NCBI RefSeq assembly: GCF_014201335.1
Contig: NZ_JACHEB010000001.1
Coordinates: forward strand, 62,001-126,000
Length of the DNA stretch: 64,000 nucleotides
Direction of reading: 5' to 3'
Source of the DNA: Tunturiibacter gelidiferens
Lineage (GTDB): Bacteria; Acidobacteriota; Terriglobia; Terriglobales; Acidobacteriaceae
Shown here: positions 19,385 to 28,531 of the stretch, in pieces
How positions within the stretch are numbered: position 1 is the stretch's first letter
Layout: each line of letters begins with the position of its first letter
Made by a program: the position numbers and the translations under genes
Notes under the pieces: model-generated
What the model saw: the letters and a program-made list of their open reading frames with translations, nothing else
Told to the model about the DNA's origin: nothing
Databases searched by the model: none

Positions 19385-20742
19385 CGCTTGGCCTCCGCAG
19401 CCTGATTCTGATTGTTATTGGGAGTAACGACGCGAACTTCTTCTCCGTCAGTTAGTGAATCAGGGGGATTTCCGACGATGGAATCTCCAGGCTTGAGGCC
19501 GGCTAGAACTTCAACCGTCGTCCCGTAGTCGCGACCTGGCGTGATGCGCGCCATGTGCACGTGATGATTTGCATCGACGGTGGCGACCCGCAATCCATCC
19601 GGCTCCAGGATCAATGAGCTGACCGGCACTACCAGAACAGGCGCTTCGCTGGACACATTGAGGTGCACCTCGGTATAACTTCCCGGCAACAGTTCGCCTG
19701 ATCGGTTGTCCACGTCTACTTCGGCGAGAAGAGTTCGTGTCGCGGGATCGACTGCATCTGACGAACGCACCAGCTTACCTTCAAAGGTGCGGCCTGGGTA
19801 TTGGGGCAGAGTCAACTTCGCGATCGTTCCATTCTTGGCATCTGGTGAATATATCTGCGGCACGTTGATGAATACGCGGAGAGTGCGGACAGCAGAGATA
19901 TCGAATATCTCCCTGTTGGCCGAGTTTGCGCCACCGGAGGTTGAGGTGCTCCCTGTCGCTGTGATGAGTTGTCCGATGTCGAGATTGCGTGCGGTAATCA
20001 CGCCATCAAATGGAGCTACGATGCGTTCGAAGGAGACCAGTTCCTCCAACCTCTGAACGTTCGCCTGTGCCGAAGCTACTTGAGTGTTTCTCGCTTCCAA
20101 TGCCTGGGCCGCAGTATCGGTATCCTGCTGCGAGACAGCATTGCGGCCTATCAGGTCGCCGTACCGATCCGAAGTCACCTTTGCAATGCCCGCATTGCTC
20201 TTTGCCGTGGCGAGGTCTGCTTTCGCCGAGGCAAGCTGCTGATCCAGCTCCGGCGTTTCAATCACCGCAAGCAACTCACCCTTGCGCACAGGCGTTCCGA
20301 TGTCGTGATACCAGGCCTTTACATAGCCGGTTGTGCGGGCGTAGATCGGCGCCAGGGTGAAGGCCTGCATGTTGCCGGGAAGAACAATCTCACGACCACC
20401 CTTCTGTATCACCGGCTTCTCCAGGGTCACCGGAGGGGCGGACGTGTTTTCGGTGTACGTCTTCAACTCAGCGCTTGCATGTTTGCGGGAGACGATGCCA
20501 AAGACCGCGACGACCACAGCCACCACCAGCACAATCACGACGAGGGAGAGCAGAGAGCCGCGCGAGATTTTTGGCGGCTCCTGTCTTGTCTGTTGAGCAT
20601 CGTGAGGAGCGGCTTGCTCTTTGGCTAAGCTTTGCTCTGGGCTTGCTTTTGGTCTCGTCTGTTCGTCGGCGCTCATTGCCATATCTCCGAACGCGCTTTT
20701 GGCGCGGTATTCAGTAGGTTTGAATGATCCTGGATCACTCAT
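19381..20742 (-). CDS. RND efflux periplasmic adaptor (HlyD/AcrA family)
   Basis: Membrane-fusion protein linking inner permease and outer channel. It is 453 residues with an unusually long, charged cytoplasmic N-terminus (about 60 residues), one membrane helix (LLSLVVIVLVVAVVVAVFGI), then biotinyl-lipoyl halves around a coiled-coil hairpin: ARTTGYVKAWYHDIGTPVRK and FERIVAPFDGVITARNLDIG. The barrel and membrane-proximal domains follow. There is no lipobox, so anchoring is by the helix. Both ends overlap neighbours by four bases, coupling all three pump genes. Confidence 0.93.
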   Translation of the reverse strand: MSDPGSFKPTEYRAKSAFGDMAMSADEQTRPKASPEQSLAKEQAAPHDAQQTRQEPPKISRGSLLSLVVIVLVVAVVVAVFGIVSRKHASAELKTYTENTSAPPVTLEKPVIQKGGREIVLPGNMQAFTLAPIYARTTGYVKAWYHDIGTPVRKGELLAVIETPELDQQLASAKADLATAKSNAGIAKVTSDRYGDLIGRNAVSQQDTDTAAQALEARNTQVASAQANVQRLEELVSFERIVAPFDGVITARNLDIGQLITATGSTSTSGGANSANREIFDISAVRTLRVFINVPQIYSPDAKNGTIAKLTLPQYPGRTFEGKLVRSSDAVDPATRTLLAEVDVDNRSGELLPGSYTEVHLNVSSEAPVLVVPVSSLILEPDGLRVATVDANHHVHMARITPGRDYGTTVEVLAGLKPGDSIVGNPPDSLTDGEEVRVVTPNNNQNQAAEAKR

Positions 20743-23700
20743 AGTTCGTCTCCCGCATCTGCGTTTTGCGCTTCTTGCACTACGAGAGCATCATTTCGAT
20801 GCATGAATGCAAAAAAGACAGGAACGAAAGTTAGTGTTCCAAAGGTTGCGAGCAGAAGGCCGCCGATGACTGCGCGGCCGAGTGGCGCGTTCTGTTCGCC
20901 TCCGTCGCCGAGTCCAAGAGCCATGGGGACCATGCCGATGATCATTGCAAGTGCCGTCATAATGACGGGACGGAACCGCGTGAAGCCGGCCGAGAGAGCG
21001 GCGTCCATTGCACTCAGTCCGAGGTCCATCTGTTCTTTCGCAAAGCTGACTACCAGAATTGAGTTAGCTGTTGCCACCCCCACGCACATAATTGCGCCGG
21101 TGAGTGCAGGGACGCTGATGTGGGTGCCAGTTAGAAAAAGCAGCCATACGATTCCAGCCAAAGCGCCTGGAAGCGCTGCAATGATGATGAACGGGTCAAG
21201 CCAGCTTTGGAAGTTGACCACGATAAGCGCGTAGACCAAGACGATCGAGAAGAGCAGTCCATAGACCAATCCAGTGAAAGAGGTGTGCATAGTCTGGATC
21301 TGTCCGCGGACATAGACCTCGGTTCCACGAGGCAGCTTACCTTTACTGTCCTTAACCATCTGTTCAACTTTGGTCGAAACGCTTGCGAGGTCTGTTCCTT
21401 CGACCGCACCAAAGATATCGATTACCGGACGCGCGTTGTAGTGGCTTACGGTGCCTTGTTCAGCCGTTCTTCGAATTGAGGCGAGATTTCCAAGAATCTG
21501 AAATTGCTGTCCCGAGCCGTTCGTTGCAATCGGAAAGTTTTCGAGTTGTTGCAGACTTTGAACGTTATATTGTGGGGTCTGAACGGCGATGTTGTAGCTG
21601 ACGTGATTTTGAGGATTGAGGTAGAACGTCGGATTAGTCTGAAAGCTTCCGCTGAGACTCGTAAGCACGCTGTTAGCCACGTCTCGCTGGCTGTAGCCTA
21701 CCTGTTGCGCGCGAGTGCGATCTACATCAATGTTCCACGTCGGAAGGTTGAATGGCTGCTGAATTCGCAGGTCGGTCGTGCCGGGGATGTGGCTGATTTG
21801 CTCCATCATTTGTTCGGCCACAACGCGATTCTGTGCAAGTTGTTGCCCCACTACCTGAATGTCAATTTGTGCGGGGAGACCGAAGTTCAGGATTTGGCTG
21901 ACCATGTCGGTTGGCAGATAGTAGAACTCAGTTCCTGGAAACTGCTGGGTAAGCTTATCGCGCAGTTCGTGCGTATAGCCGGCTGTTGGATGATGCTTTT
22001 CATCAAGCGACACAAGGATATCTGCATCCGCGGTGCCGACCGGAGCGGAGTTCGAATAGGAGAGATTCAAGCCGGAGTATGGGATTCCAATGTTATCGAT
22101 TACAGAAGTAAGTTCTGCGGCAGGGATCTCTTTGCGAATTACATCCTCGATGTGATCGCATAGTCGAGCGGTGTCCTCAATTCGTGTGCCAGTTTGCGCA
22201 CGGACATGCAACTTGAATTGTCCTCCATCGATCGACGGGAAAAAGTCTTGCCCCAACCATGGATAGAGAAGGACCAGAGAGGCGATCCAGAACCCAGCGA
22301 TAGAAAAGAGAAATGCACCTCGATACTCAAGGCAGAAGCTTAGTAGACCGTGATACCAGTTGCGCAACTTTTCGAAGTATCGTTCAAAGACAAGTTGGAA
22401 GCGGACGAATGGATTGCGGCTGACATGGTTCGAATGAGATTCTTCATGGGGCTTTAACAGGTATTTTGCCATCGTCGGAACGATTGTTCTGGAGAGGAAG
22501 TAGGACGCGAGCATTGCGAATACTACTGCTTCGGCGAGTGGAACAAACAGATATCTCGCCACGCCGCCCAGGAAGAACATAGGAACAAAGACAATACATA
22601 TCGAGATCGTCGAGACGAAAGCAGGGACTGCAATTTGAGCGGCGCCATCGAGAATCGCCGTTTCGACTTCTTTTCCCTCTTCCAGATTTCGGTTGATATT
22701 TTCGATTTCTACGGTAGCGTCATCAACAAGAATGCCGACTGCCAGCGCGAGGCCACCGAGGGTCATAATGTTAATCGTCTCGCCAAGTGCGGCAAGCATC
22801 AGCAAGGAACAGATCACGGACAGCGGGATGGAGACGGCGATAATAATGGTCGAACGCCAGCTACCGAGAAATATGAGGATCATTGCAGCTGTCAGGCAAG
22901 CGGCGATGAGGGCTTCGCGAACGACGCCGCTGATTGCTCCACGTACAAAGACTGATTGATCAGCAATCGGCTGGATTCTAAGCGCTGGGGGCAACTGAGC
23001 TGCGATTAACGGGAGCTGAGCGCGCACGTCCGAGATGATCTGCAACGTTGAGGCGTTACCGGTCTTTTGTATCGTCATCAACGCGGCACGTTGCCCGTCT
23101 ACACGCACGATGTTCGTCTGCGGAGGAAATCCGTCGCGAACATTTCCTATATCGCGAATATAAGTCGTCGATCCGTTTACCGTCTTGATCGGCAAATTAT
23201 TCAACGCAGCAATGGAACTAGGTGCACTGTTTGTCTCTACCTGGTAGTCGACGTGTCCCATCTTCATGTCGCCCGCCGGTAGGATAATGTTCTGCGTTGA
23301 GACGGTGTTTACAATATCTGAAGCGGAAAGCCCATAGGCCTGCAGCTTCTGCGTATCTACATCGACCTGTATCTGGCGCTGCTTGCCGCCATAGGGGAAT
23401 GGCGTGGAGGCGCCCTGGACTGTTGCCAGTTGTGTACGAATGAAGTTGGCACCGAAGTCGTAGAGCTGTTGTTCGCTCAGACCCTGGCCGGACAATCCGA
23501 GCTGCAAAATCGGGACACTCGAAGCGCTGTACTGAATGACCAGGGGCGGCTGCGTTCCTTGCGGATATTGACGAAGCGCTGTCTGTGCGATGGCTGTAAC
23601 CTGCGCCACGGCCTGCGAGATATTCACCGACGGGCGGAAGAAGATTTTTACGACAGAGACGCCACTCAGTGTTTGGGATTCGGTGTGTTCGATGTCATTG

Positions 23701-23924
23701 ACTACAGTCGTCAGGTTTCGTTCGAAGGGCAGCACAATTCTATCGCCCAGCTGCTCAGGCGACAGGCCAGCGTAATTCCATACGACGGATACGACCGGAA
23801 TATCGATGTTCGGAAAGATATCGACCGGCGTGCGCAGCATGACCACGGGTCCGATGATGAACAGCAGCAGCGACAAGACGACAAAAGTGTAAGGTCTCCT
23901 AAGCGCGAGACGAACGATCCACAT
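20739..23924 (-). CDS. RND efflux permease (AcrB-like)
   Basis: Inner-membrane proton-driven transporter of about 1,061 residues with the duplicated 12-helix RND layout (first helix FVVLSLLLFIIGPVVML, leading into the VDIFPNIDIPVVSV motif). The proton-relay pair is present in GILVDDATVEIENINRN. The TM10 stretch reads CVGVATANSILVVSFAK, where AcrB-type pumps have a Lys before Asn-Ala; that Lys is absent, so proton coupling would differ from AcrB. The ATG at 23924, following a TTG, has AAGGAG upstream. The substrate is unknown: drug, dye or solvent export is usual for this architecture. Confidence 0.94.
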   Translation of the reverse strand: MWIVRLALRRPYTFVVLSLLLFIIGPVVMLRTPVDIFPNIDIPVVSVVWNYAGLSPEQLGDRIVLPFERNLTTVVNDIEHTESQTLSGVSVVKIFFRPSVNISQAVAQVTAIAQTALRQYPQGTQPPLVIQYSASSVPILQLGLSGQGLSEQQLYDFGANFIRTQLATVQGASTPFPYGGKQRQIQVDVDTQKLQAYGLSASDIVNTVSTQNIILPAGDMKMGHVDYQVETNSAPSSIAALNNLPIKTVNGSTTYIRDIGNVRDGFPPQTNIVRVDGQRAALMTIQKTGNASTLQIISDVRAQLPLIAAQLPPALRIQPIADQSVFVRGAISGVVREALIAACLTAAMILIFLGSWRSTIIIAVSIPLSVICSLLMLAALGETINIMTLGGLALAVGILVDDATVEIENINRNLEEGKEVETAILDGAAQIAVPAFVSTISICIVFVPMFFLGGVARYLFVPLAEAVVFAMLASYFLSRTIVPTMAKYLLKPHEESHSNHVSRNPFVRFQLVFERYFEKLRNWYHGLLSFCLEYRGAFLFSIAGFWIASLVLLYPWLGQDFFPSIDGGQFKLHVRAQTGTRIEDTARLCDHIEDVIRKEIPAAELTSVIDNIGIPYSGLNLSYSNSAPVGTADADILVSLDEKHHPTAGYTHELRDKLTQQFPGTEFYYLPTDMVSQILNFGLPAQIDIQVVGQQLAQNRVVAEQMMEQISHIPGTTDLRIQQPFNLPTWNIDVDRTRAQQVGYSQRDVANSVLTSLSGSFQTNPTFYLNPQNHVSYNIAVQTPQYNVQSLQQLENFPIATNGSGQQFQILGNLASIRRTAEQGTVSHYNARPVIDIFGAVEGTDLASVSTKVEQMVKDSKGKLPRGTEVYVRGQIQTMHTSFTGLVYGLLFSIVLVYALIVVNFQSWLDPFIIIAALPGALAGIVWLLFLTGTHISVPALTGAIMCVGVATANSILVVSFAKEQMDLGLSAMDAALSAGFTRFRPVIMTALAMIIGMVPMALGLGDGGEQNAPLGRAVIGGLLLATFGTLTFVPVFFAFMHRNDALVVQEAQNADAGDEL

Positions 23925-24062
23925 CAAAGCTCCTTGAGACGATACTTTCTCGTGAATGACGGAGGCCTGGCCCCACGAGAGTTGTTAGCACAAACCGGCC
24001 AGTTGGCACCATACAGAGAACCAAGCGTTTAGAAATCTGATGACCTGCAAGCGGTGCAGGAC

Positions 24063-24740
24063 TCAAAGATGTGCCCTGCGGCGTTTTACGATATGCCCGA
24101 TCGTCTTATTTTTCGCGGGTCTTTGATAGTCCAGTCGCCTCAAACCAGCGAATACAGTCTCTACGATTGCCTCGGACTCCGAGTCACTCAAGGACCCGTG
24201 GCCGGCGAGAAGTCGAAAGACTATTGGCCCATAAATCATGTCGAGAACAATGTCTCCGTCGACAGCGCTCCGGATCTCGCCACGGTCTACGCCTCGCCGC
24301 CACATAATCTTGGCAGCATCTCTTCGAGCGTAGAGGAAACGCTCTCGAAATGATGCAAGAAACGCCGCATCACTCTGTCCTTCCGCAATAAACTGGCAAA
24401 AAAGTCTTCCTAGCGTAGACGTGTAGAAAGCGGTTAAAGACTTCAATTGCTGCGTAAAATCTTCTTGGGCGGATCCTGTATTCGGCATTGCAACCCGTTC
24501 CGTCGTTCCGGCGAGATACGCGTCGAGGGCTACCATGCTCTTGTTGGGCCACCACTTATAGATCGTGGCCTTGCTAACCCCTGCCCGTCTCGCGATCGCA
24601 TCAGCTGTCACTTTTCGCAGTGACTCGCGCTCCAACAGCTGAAGCGTTGCTTTCAGGATGGCCGTCTTTGCCTCGAGACTGCGATGTCGGCCGCGCTTCT
24701 TTGGCTCATCCGCGTATTCGAGGTCTTCCTGTTGCCGCAT
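24063..24740 (-). CDS. TetR/AcrR-family repressor of the RND pump
   Basis: A 225-residue regulator: a basic N-terminus, then a TetR helix-turn-helix (RKVTADAIARRAGVSKATIYKWWPNKSMVALDA in segments at about residues 42-75), followed by an all-helical ligand domain. It is on the same strand as, and 138 bases ahead of, the RND permease gene, the usual position for a local efflux repressor. A TATAAT and an imperfect palindrome lie about 110 bases upstream and are annotated separately. The inducing ligand is unknown. Confidence 0.92.
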   Translation of the reverse strand: MRQQEDLEYADEPKKRGRHRSLEAKTAILKATLQLLERESLRKVTADAIARRAGVSKATIYKWWPNKSMVALDAYLAGTTERVAMPNTGSAQEDFTQQLKSLTAFYTSTLGRLFCQFIAEGQSDAAFLASFRERFLYARRDAAKIMWRRGVDRGEIRSAVDGDIVLDMIYGPIVFRLLAGHGSLSDSESEAIVETVFAGLRRLDYQRPAKNKTIGHIVKRRRAHL

Positions 24741-24848
24741 GCTTGTCTTCTCGCAGGAAATTCACCAGGTCGCACAAATCCTAGATGTGCAAAGCCTATG
24801 TGCTCTTGGATTCAAATCCTCCAACTCGAGACTCAGAATCTTACATGA

Positions 24849-24869
24849 ATTATAAACTATACGTCCAGT
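24849..24869 (-). promoter_or_regulatory. Putative tetR promoter -10 with overlapping operator
   Basis: On the minus strand a perfect TATAAT occupies 24854-24849, about 109 bases before the tetR ATG. Immediately upstream, at 24856-24869, is an imperfect palindrome of form ACTnnACGTnnAGT, centred in the promoter spacer where a TetR dimer would block RNA polymerase. A further 8-bp inverted repeat, AAATACGA/TCGTATTT with an 8-base loop, lies at 24874-24897. The -35 is weak. Autoregulation by the neighbouring TetR protein is inferred. Confidence 0.5.
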
Positions 24870-24987
24870 ATTGAAATACGATTATTCATTCGTATTTGAG
24901 AATTGGCCCTCTGAATATCTAGCGTCGATCGCAGACGAAACTCCAACCGCAGGGCTGTCTTTATTCTCGTGGCAAAGAGAACGAAAT

Positions 24988-25003
24988 GGAGATTGCCATC
25001 TCC
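24988..25003 (-). terminator. Weak hairpin after the isomerase-like gene
   Basis: GGAGAT and ATCTCC pair around a four-base loop 45 bases after the stop of the gene at 25048, and the minus-strand sequence that follows is T-rich. The stem is only six base pairs, so termination here is tentative. Confidence 0.3.
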
Positions 25004-25047
25004 GTGCCCCCCGCAGGGAGCCGTTGCGAGTTCGTAGTGATAGCTGC

Positions 25048-25962
25048 CTAGACGGTCAGATTTTTCATGTAGTCGGCGTCGATCTTGAGAGATTCCATTG
25101 GCGGGAGGTCAAACTCCTCCTGCTCAACAAAGTAGTGTTTGATGTTTGCTTTCTTCGCCGCCTCAAAAACCGGACGATAGTCGAGGGTTCCTCGCCCCAA
25201 CTCGGCAGCCGGAGGCGGTTCGAGCGTGGATGCCGGCTTCTCGATGTGCTTGAAATCTTTGACATGAAGCATCGAGATTCGAGAAGGATAACGGTGTAGA
25301 TAATCCACTGGATTGGCGCCACCCACGATGACCCATCCGCAATCCATTTCGAAAGTGACAAGAGCGGGATCCGTCAGGCGAACCATTTCGTCGAATGGGA
25401 CAACCCCATCCTGTTTGGCAAACTCCATCGTGTGGTTGTGATAACCGAACTTCATGCCGGCGGCCTTCAATTTTTCGCCAAACTTGTTGAATTGATCGGC
25501 GTTCCAGCGATAGTCCTCAAGGGTGAAGGAGGTAATTTGCGTGCGATAGGACTGGTCTTTCAGCCGTGAGGGGTCCTTAATCCCCGGGAAGGCGCAGATG
25601 ATGTACTGCACGCCAATCTCTTTGTTGAAAGCGACGATCTTGTCGAAGTCCTTGTTCAGACTCGCGTAGGGGTAGTGGGCGCTAACGCATTTCAGTCCGG
25701 CAGCAGACATCGCACTTTTGACTTGTTCGGACGAGTGGTCAAAGTAGCCTGCCGTCTCAACTTCCTGATAGCCAAGGGCGCCGATCTGTTTGAGCGTTCC
25801 TTCGTAATCCTTCGCCATCATCTCGCGGACGGAGTAGAGCTGAAGGCCGATCGGCAGACCAAAGGGCGATGCCATCAATCGATCACAGCGAAGGAGAGGG
25901 GAGCTATAGACCGCTGCGGCGGTGGCAGACTGGATAAAGTTTCTACGTGTGTGGCTGGTCAT
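25048..25962 (-). CDS. Tat-exported sugar phosphate isomerase/epimerase-like TIM barrel
   Basis: A 304-residue protein with a twin-arginine leader (TRRNFIQSATAAAVYSS). The AP-endonuclease-2/xylose-isomerase-like barrel is shown by IGLQLYSVREMMAKD, YQEVETAGYFDHS, KFGYHNHTMEF (metal-ligand region), FEMDCGWVIVGG and SMLHVKDF. Related proteins in Acidobacteria and Bacteroidetes are exported and adjoin sugar-catabolic genes, but the substrate is rarely known. It stands alone: tetR lies downstream across about 300 bases and MocR lies upstream across a gene-free stretch. Metal ligands look intact, so it is likely an active isomerase or epimerase. Confidence 0.85.
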   Translation of the reverse strand: MTSHTRRNFIQSATAAAVYSSPLLRCDRLMASPFGLPIGLQLYSVREMMAKDYEGTLKQIGALGYQEVETAGYFDHSSEQVKSAMSAAGLKCVSAHYPYASLNKDFDKIVAFNKEIGVQYIICAFPGIKDPSRLKDQSYRTQITSFTLEDYRWNADQFNKFGEKLKAAGMKFGYHNHTMEFAKQDGVVPFDEMVRLTDPALVTFEMDCGWVIVGGANPVDYLHRYPSRISMLHVKDFKHIEKPASTLEPPPAAELGRGTLDYRPVFEAAKKANIKHYFVEQEEFDLPPMESLKIDADYMKNLTV

Positions 25963-26448
25963 CGGGGTCCTTTTTTCTGAAAGAAGTTTGGTTGGCCTAG
26001 TCGGTTCGCGGCTGAGCTATCCAAATACACTACTTCTGTTCGATTCGCAGCGCAGTTCGGCGGCGTTTACGACCAGCAACGACCACGGTACATCAATATT
26101 CGATTTTCGGGTATCGCTTCGGAGACCACAGGCGGAGTGGGCCACAAAAGATCGACGACCGGCCCTCCGAGCCCACCCAGAGGTTCCGGCCGCGAGATAA
26201 GGTTACCGAAGACGTCTCGTTTCGCCGGCGAGGTCTAACGGCTCTTACTGGAACAGATCATCGTCACTGGCTATGTATATTTTCTCCAAATGGAACTGCA
26301 ATCTACAGGCTTTAGAACAATCGGAAGCCTGCTAGAGTCCTGTCATCGAAGTTATGCAGGCGCGGGAGAGAACACCAGTGCCACCTGATGAAAACTTTTT
26401 ATAGCCAATGCGGTATGACCGCGGGTTTTCAAACGATGACGAACTCTG
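25963..26448. other. Intergenic stretch without a supported gene
   Basis: This stretch of 486 bases lies between the isomerase-like start and the MocR stop. Both strands hold only short frames without recognisable protein character. A five-base-pair hairpin at 26410-26422 (GCGGT/ACCGC) is the only structure I could see. It presumably contains the promoter of the isomerase-like gene near its left end. Confidence 0.5.
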
Positions 26449-27927
26449 TCATGCAAGGAAGGCGCCAGCGAGACGTTCTGCTGCGAGTGCCAGATCGTTC
26501 TCGTTGACTGCAGCAAATGTGAAGACGAATTGCACGTGGCCCGGGCGCTGGAGCTCACAGGGGGCGGGCCAATAAAGGCGCTCTACCCGAATTCCGGCAG
26601 CAACCGCGCGGTCGAAAGCATCTTGTTCAGAGAGTTCGATCTCGAAGTCAGCCAGGAAGTGCATGCCTGCATTGTCTCCATAGACTGTGACTTTTCGCCC
26701 GAAGTGCTTTTGCAATGATTCGACAAGCACCGTACGCCGGTTACCGTAGATGATCCTCATCTTTCGGACGTAGGGTTCGAGATGTCCCTCGGTGAGGAAG
26801 TCGGTGAGGATGCGCTGGTCGATGGAAGAGCTTTGAAAGTCGCAGAGTAGCTTGGCTCCTGTAAACATGTTCTGGAAGCCGGGGGGGACGACGAGGTAGC
26901 CCAACCGCAAGGTGGGGAATAACAGCTTGGAAAATGTTCCAACGTAGAGTACCGGGGCATCCGGCACCATCCCCTGAATGGAGGGGAGGGGCCTTTCGTT
27001 GTACCGATACTCGCTATCGTAGTCGTCCTCTAAGATGAGTGCGCCGGTTTCTTTGGCCCATGTCAGTAGTTCTATGCGGCGAGAGACGGAGAGGGAGACG
27101 CCACGTGGATATTGATGGGAAGGCGTGACATAGACGAGTTTTATAGCTTTGTCGTTGTGCTTCTTGAGCTGCGAGATTTGCATGCCGCTCCGGTCGACCG
27201 GGATCGGCAATACGGTTGCTCCCTGGGAGGCGAAGATTCGTCCCGCGAAACGATACCCCGGCGCTTCCATCGCGGCGTAGTCCGATGGATCGAGGAAGAT
27301 TCTGGCTGCAAAGTAAAGGGCTTGTTGCGATCCGCTGGTGATGATGATCTGACTGGGGTCGCAGACGACGGCGCGTGACACGCGCAGATAGTGAGCTACG
27401 GCTGTCCGCAATTCGGTACTGCCACTCCACTCCTGCGTGTATTGCAGAAGGCTTAAGGCACCCTCCTGCATGCGCCGAACCAGAAGTCGGGTCCAGAGCT
27501 TTATCGGAAAAGCGCCTACGTCGGGTCCGTGCGAGTCCAACCGAATGATCTCGGGCGGGACGGGGGGGCGGAGTGGCGCGTCGAGGAACTGGCCGTATCG
27601 GGAGAGTCGTTTGGGGACGTCGCTCTCGACTTGCGGAACGAGAGCGACGGTCGAATTGGTGGCGTACATGTCCCATTCCGGGAGTCTGGTAGAGACAAAG
27701 GTTCCGGAGCCGCGCCGGGTCTCGAGGTATCCCTCCGAGATGAGCCGCTCGTAACACTCAGTGACCGTAATTCGTGAGACACCAAGGGATGCGGCGAGGG
27801 CTCGGGAGGCAGGTAGTTTGGTTCCAGCCTCAAACCGCCCCCCGATGATCCCGTCGCGCAGGCCATCGTAGATCTGGCGATAGAGAGCTATCGGGGAGAC
27901 CGGATCGAGTTTGAGGGCTACTTCCAT
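26449..27927 (-). CDS. MocR/PdxR-type regulator (GntR winged helix plus aminotransferase fold)
   Basis: The protein has 492 residues. The N-terminal 75 form a GntR winged helix-turn-helix (PIALYRQIYDGLRDGII, AASLGVSRITVTECYERL, RGSGTFVS). The remainder is a fold-type-I aminotransferase with YTQEWSGSTELRTAVAHYL, SGSQQALYF, ILEDDYDSEYRY and the PLP Schiff-base lysine in GTFSKLLFPTLRLGY. MocR proteins sense PLP or its amino-acid adducts and usually act on pyridoxal or GABA/taurine genes. No such partner is adjacent, so the target is unknown. It ends in open intergenic DNA and is 18 bases after the small gene at 27946-28413 on the same strand. Confidence 0.93.
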   Translation of the reverse strand: MEVALKLDPVSPIALYRQIYDGLRDGIIGGRFEAGTKLPASRALAASLGVSRITVTECYERLISEGYLETRRGSGTFVSTRLPEWDMYATNSTVALVPQVESDVPKRLSRYGQFLDAPLRPPVPPEIIRLDSHGPDVGAFPIKLWTRLLVRRMQEGALSLLQYTQEWSGSTELRTAVAHYLRVSRAVVCDPSQIIITSGSQQALYFAARIFLDPSDYAAMEAPGYRFAGRIFASQGATVLPIPVDRSGMQISQLKKHNDKAIKLVYVTPSHQYPRGVSLSVSRRIELLTWAKETGALILEDDYDSEYRYNERPLPSIQGMVPDAPVLYVGTFSKLLFPTLRLGYLVVPPGFQNMFTGAKLLCDFQSSSIDQRILTDFLTEGHLEPYVRKMRIIYGNRRTVLVESLQKHFGRKVTVYGDNAGMHFLADFEIELSEQDAFDRAVAAGIRVERLYWPAPCELQRPGHVQFVFTFAAVNENDLALAAERLAGAFLA

Positions 27928-27945
27928 GGCACAAGATTACCTGTC

Positions 27946-28413
27946 TTACGTCCTTGGCTGAGAACTAGTTCCGTCGACCGCCAGGTCCAGGCCGGATTTG
28001 GTGCGGGTCAGGGTGCGGACGATCGAGTTGGCGGCGGGTTCGATGGTGACGGAGCGGGCGTTGGTGGAGGCAAGTTGGAGGCCGTAGAGCAGGACGGCGG
28101 CGCGCTTTGAATCGAGACGGTTGCGAGCTAGGGCGGCGACCAGGAGGGAGATGGAGACCTGGATGGATTCGACGTCTTCGAGTGGCGGGAGGTCGAGCTC
28201 GAGGGGGACGGCTTCGGGGAGATATTGGGGTGTTTCGGTTGGGGAGGCCGATGGGTTGGGGTGGTTTGCGGACAGAACTGGTGCGGTTTCAATGAGATGC
28301 TTGTGGCGGCGGAGGAGGCGGGAGTGGAAGTAGCAGAAGGCGGAGAGTCCGAGTGAGGGTGATTTGCAGCGGCGTCCGTTGGTTTTGATGTGGCGGCAGA
28401 TGGCGGTTTCCAT
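27946..28413 (-). CDS. Small C/H-motif protein of a probably acidobacterial multicopy family
   Basis: A 155-residue protein of unknown function. The ATG at 28413 has AGGAG seven bases upstream; the frame is open a little further. The N-terminus METAICRHIKTNGRRCKSPS continues to FCYFHSR, so Cys6, Cys16, Cys27 and His30 form a plausible zinc site (C-x9-C-x10-C-x2-H). A Pro-rich linker leads to a helical C-terminal half (VSISLLVAALARNRLDSKRAAVLLYGLQLAS). From memory, proteins of this plan recur in several copies per genome in Terriglobia; I cannot verify that here. A strong 51-base palindrome lies 68 bases upstream, a candidate binding site or associated repeat. Confidence 0.72.
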   Translation of the reverse strand: METAICRHIKTNGRRCKSPSLGLSAFCYFHSRLLRRHKHLIETAPVLSANHPNPSASPTETPQYLPEAVPLELDLPPLEDVESIQVSISLLVAALARNRLDSKRAAVLLYGLQLASTNARSVTIEPAANSIVRTLTRTKSGLDLAVDGTSSQPRT

Positions 28414-28480
28414 TTTTGCTCTCCTAGTGTCTTGTGGTTGGGTACCCCCCCCCACCCGGGGTATTTTGGGGATAACTGAA

Positions 28481-28531
28481 ATGGATGCAATAGCTTAGCG
28501 GAAGGGTATACCGCTAAAATATTGCATCCAT
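28481..28531. repeat. 51-base palindrome upstream of the C/H-motif gene
   Basis: The arms are ATGGATGCAATA (28481-28492) and its exact complement at 28520-28531, then two mismatched bases, then TTAGCGG (28495-28501) pairing with CCGCTAA (28511-28517) around a nine-base loop. Nineteen base pairs out of 21 form. A partial copy of the inner repeat, GGCTAAAATA, follows at 28541-28550, and a poly-C/G tract flanks it at 28445-28460. No T-run follows directly, so it looks more like a protein-binding or REP-like element than a terminator. Confidence 0.75.

Noticed and set aside
26410..26422. Small hairpin after the MocR stop as terminator
   Set aside because: Only five base pairs with a three-base loop and a weak A/T tail; not enough to call.
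28481..28531. Palindrome as an intrinsic terminator
   Set aside because: No gene end lies upstream on either strand at a suitable distance, and no T-run follows directly.
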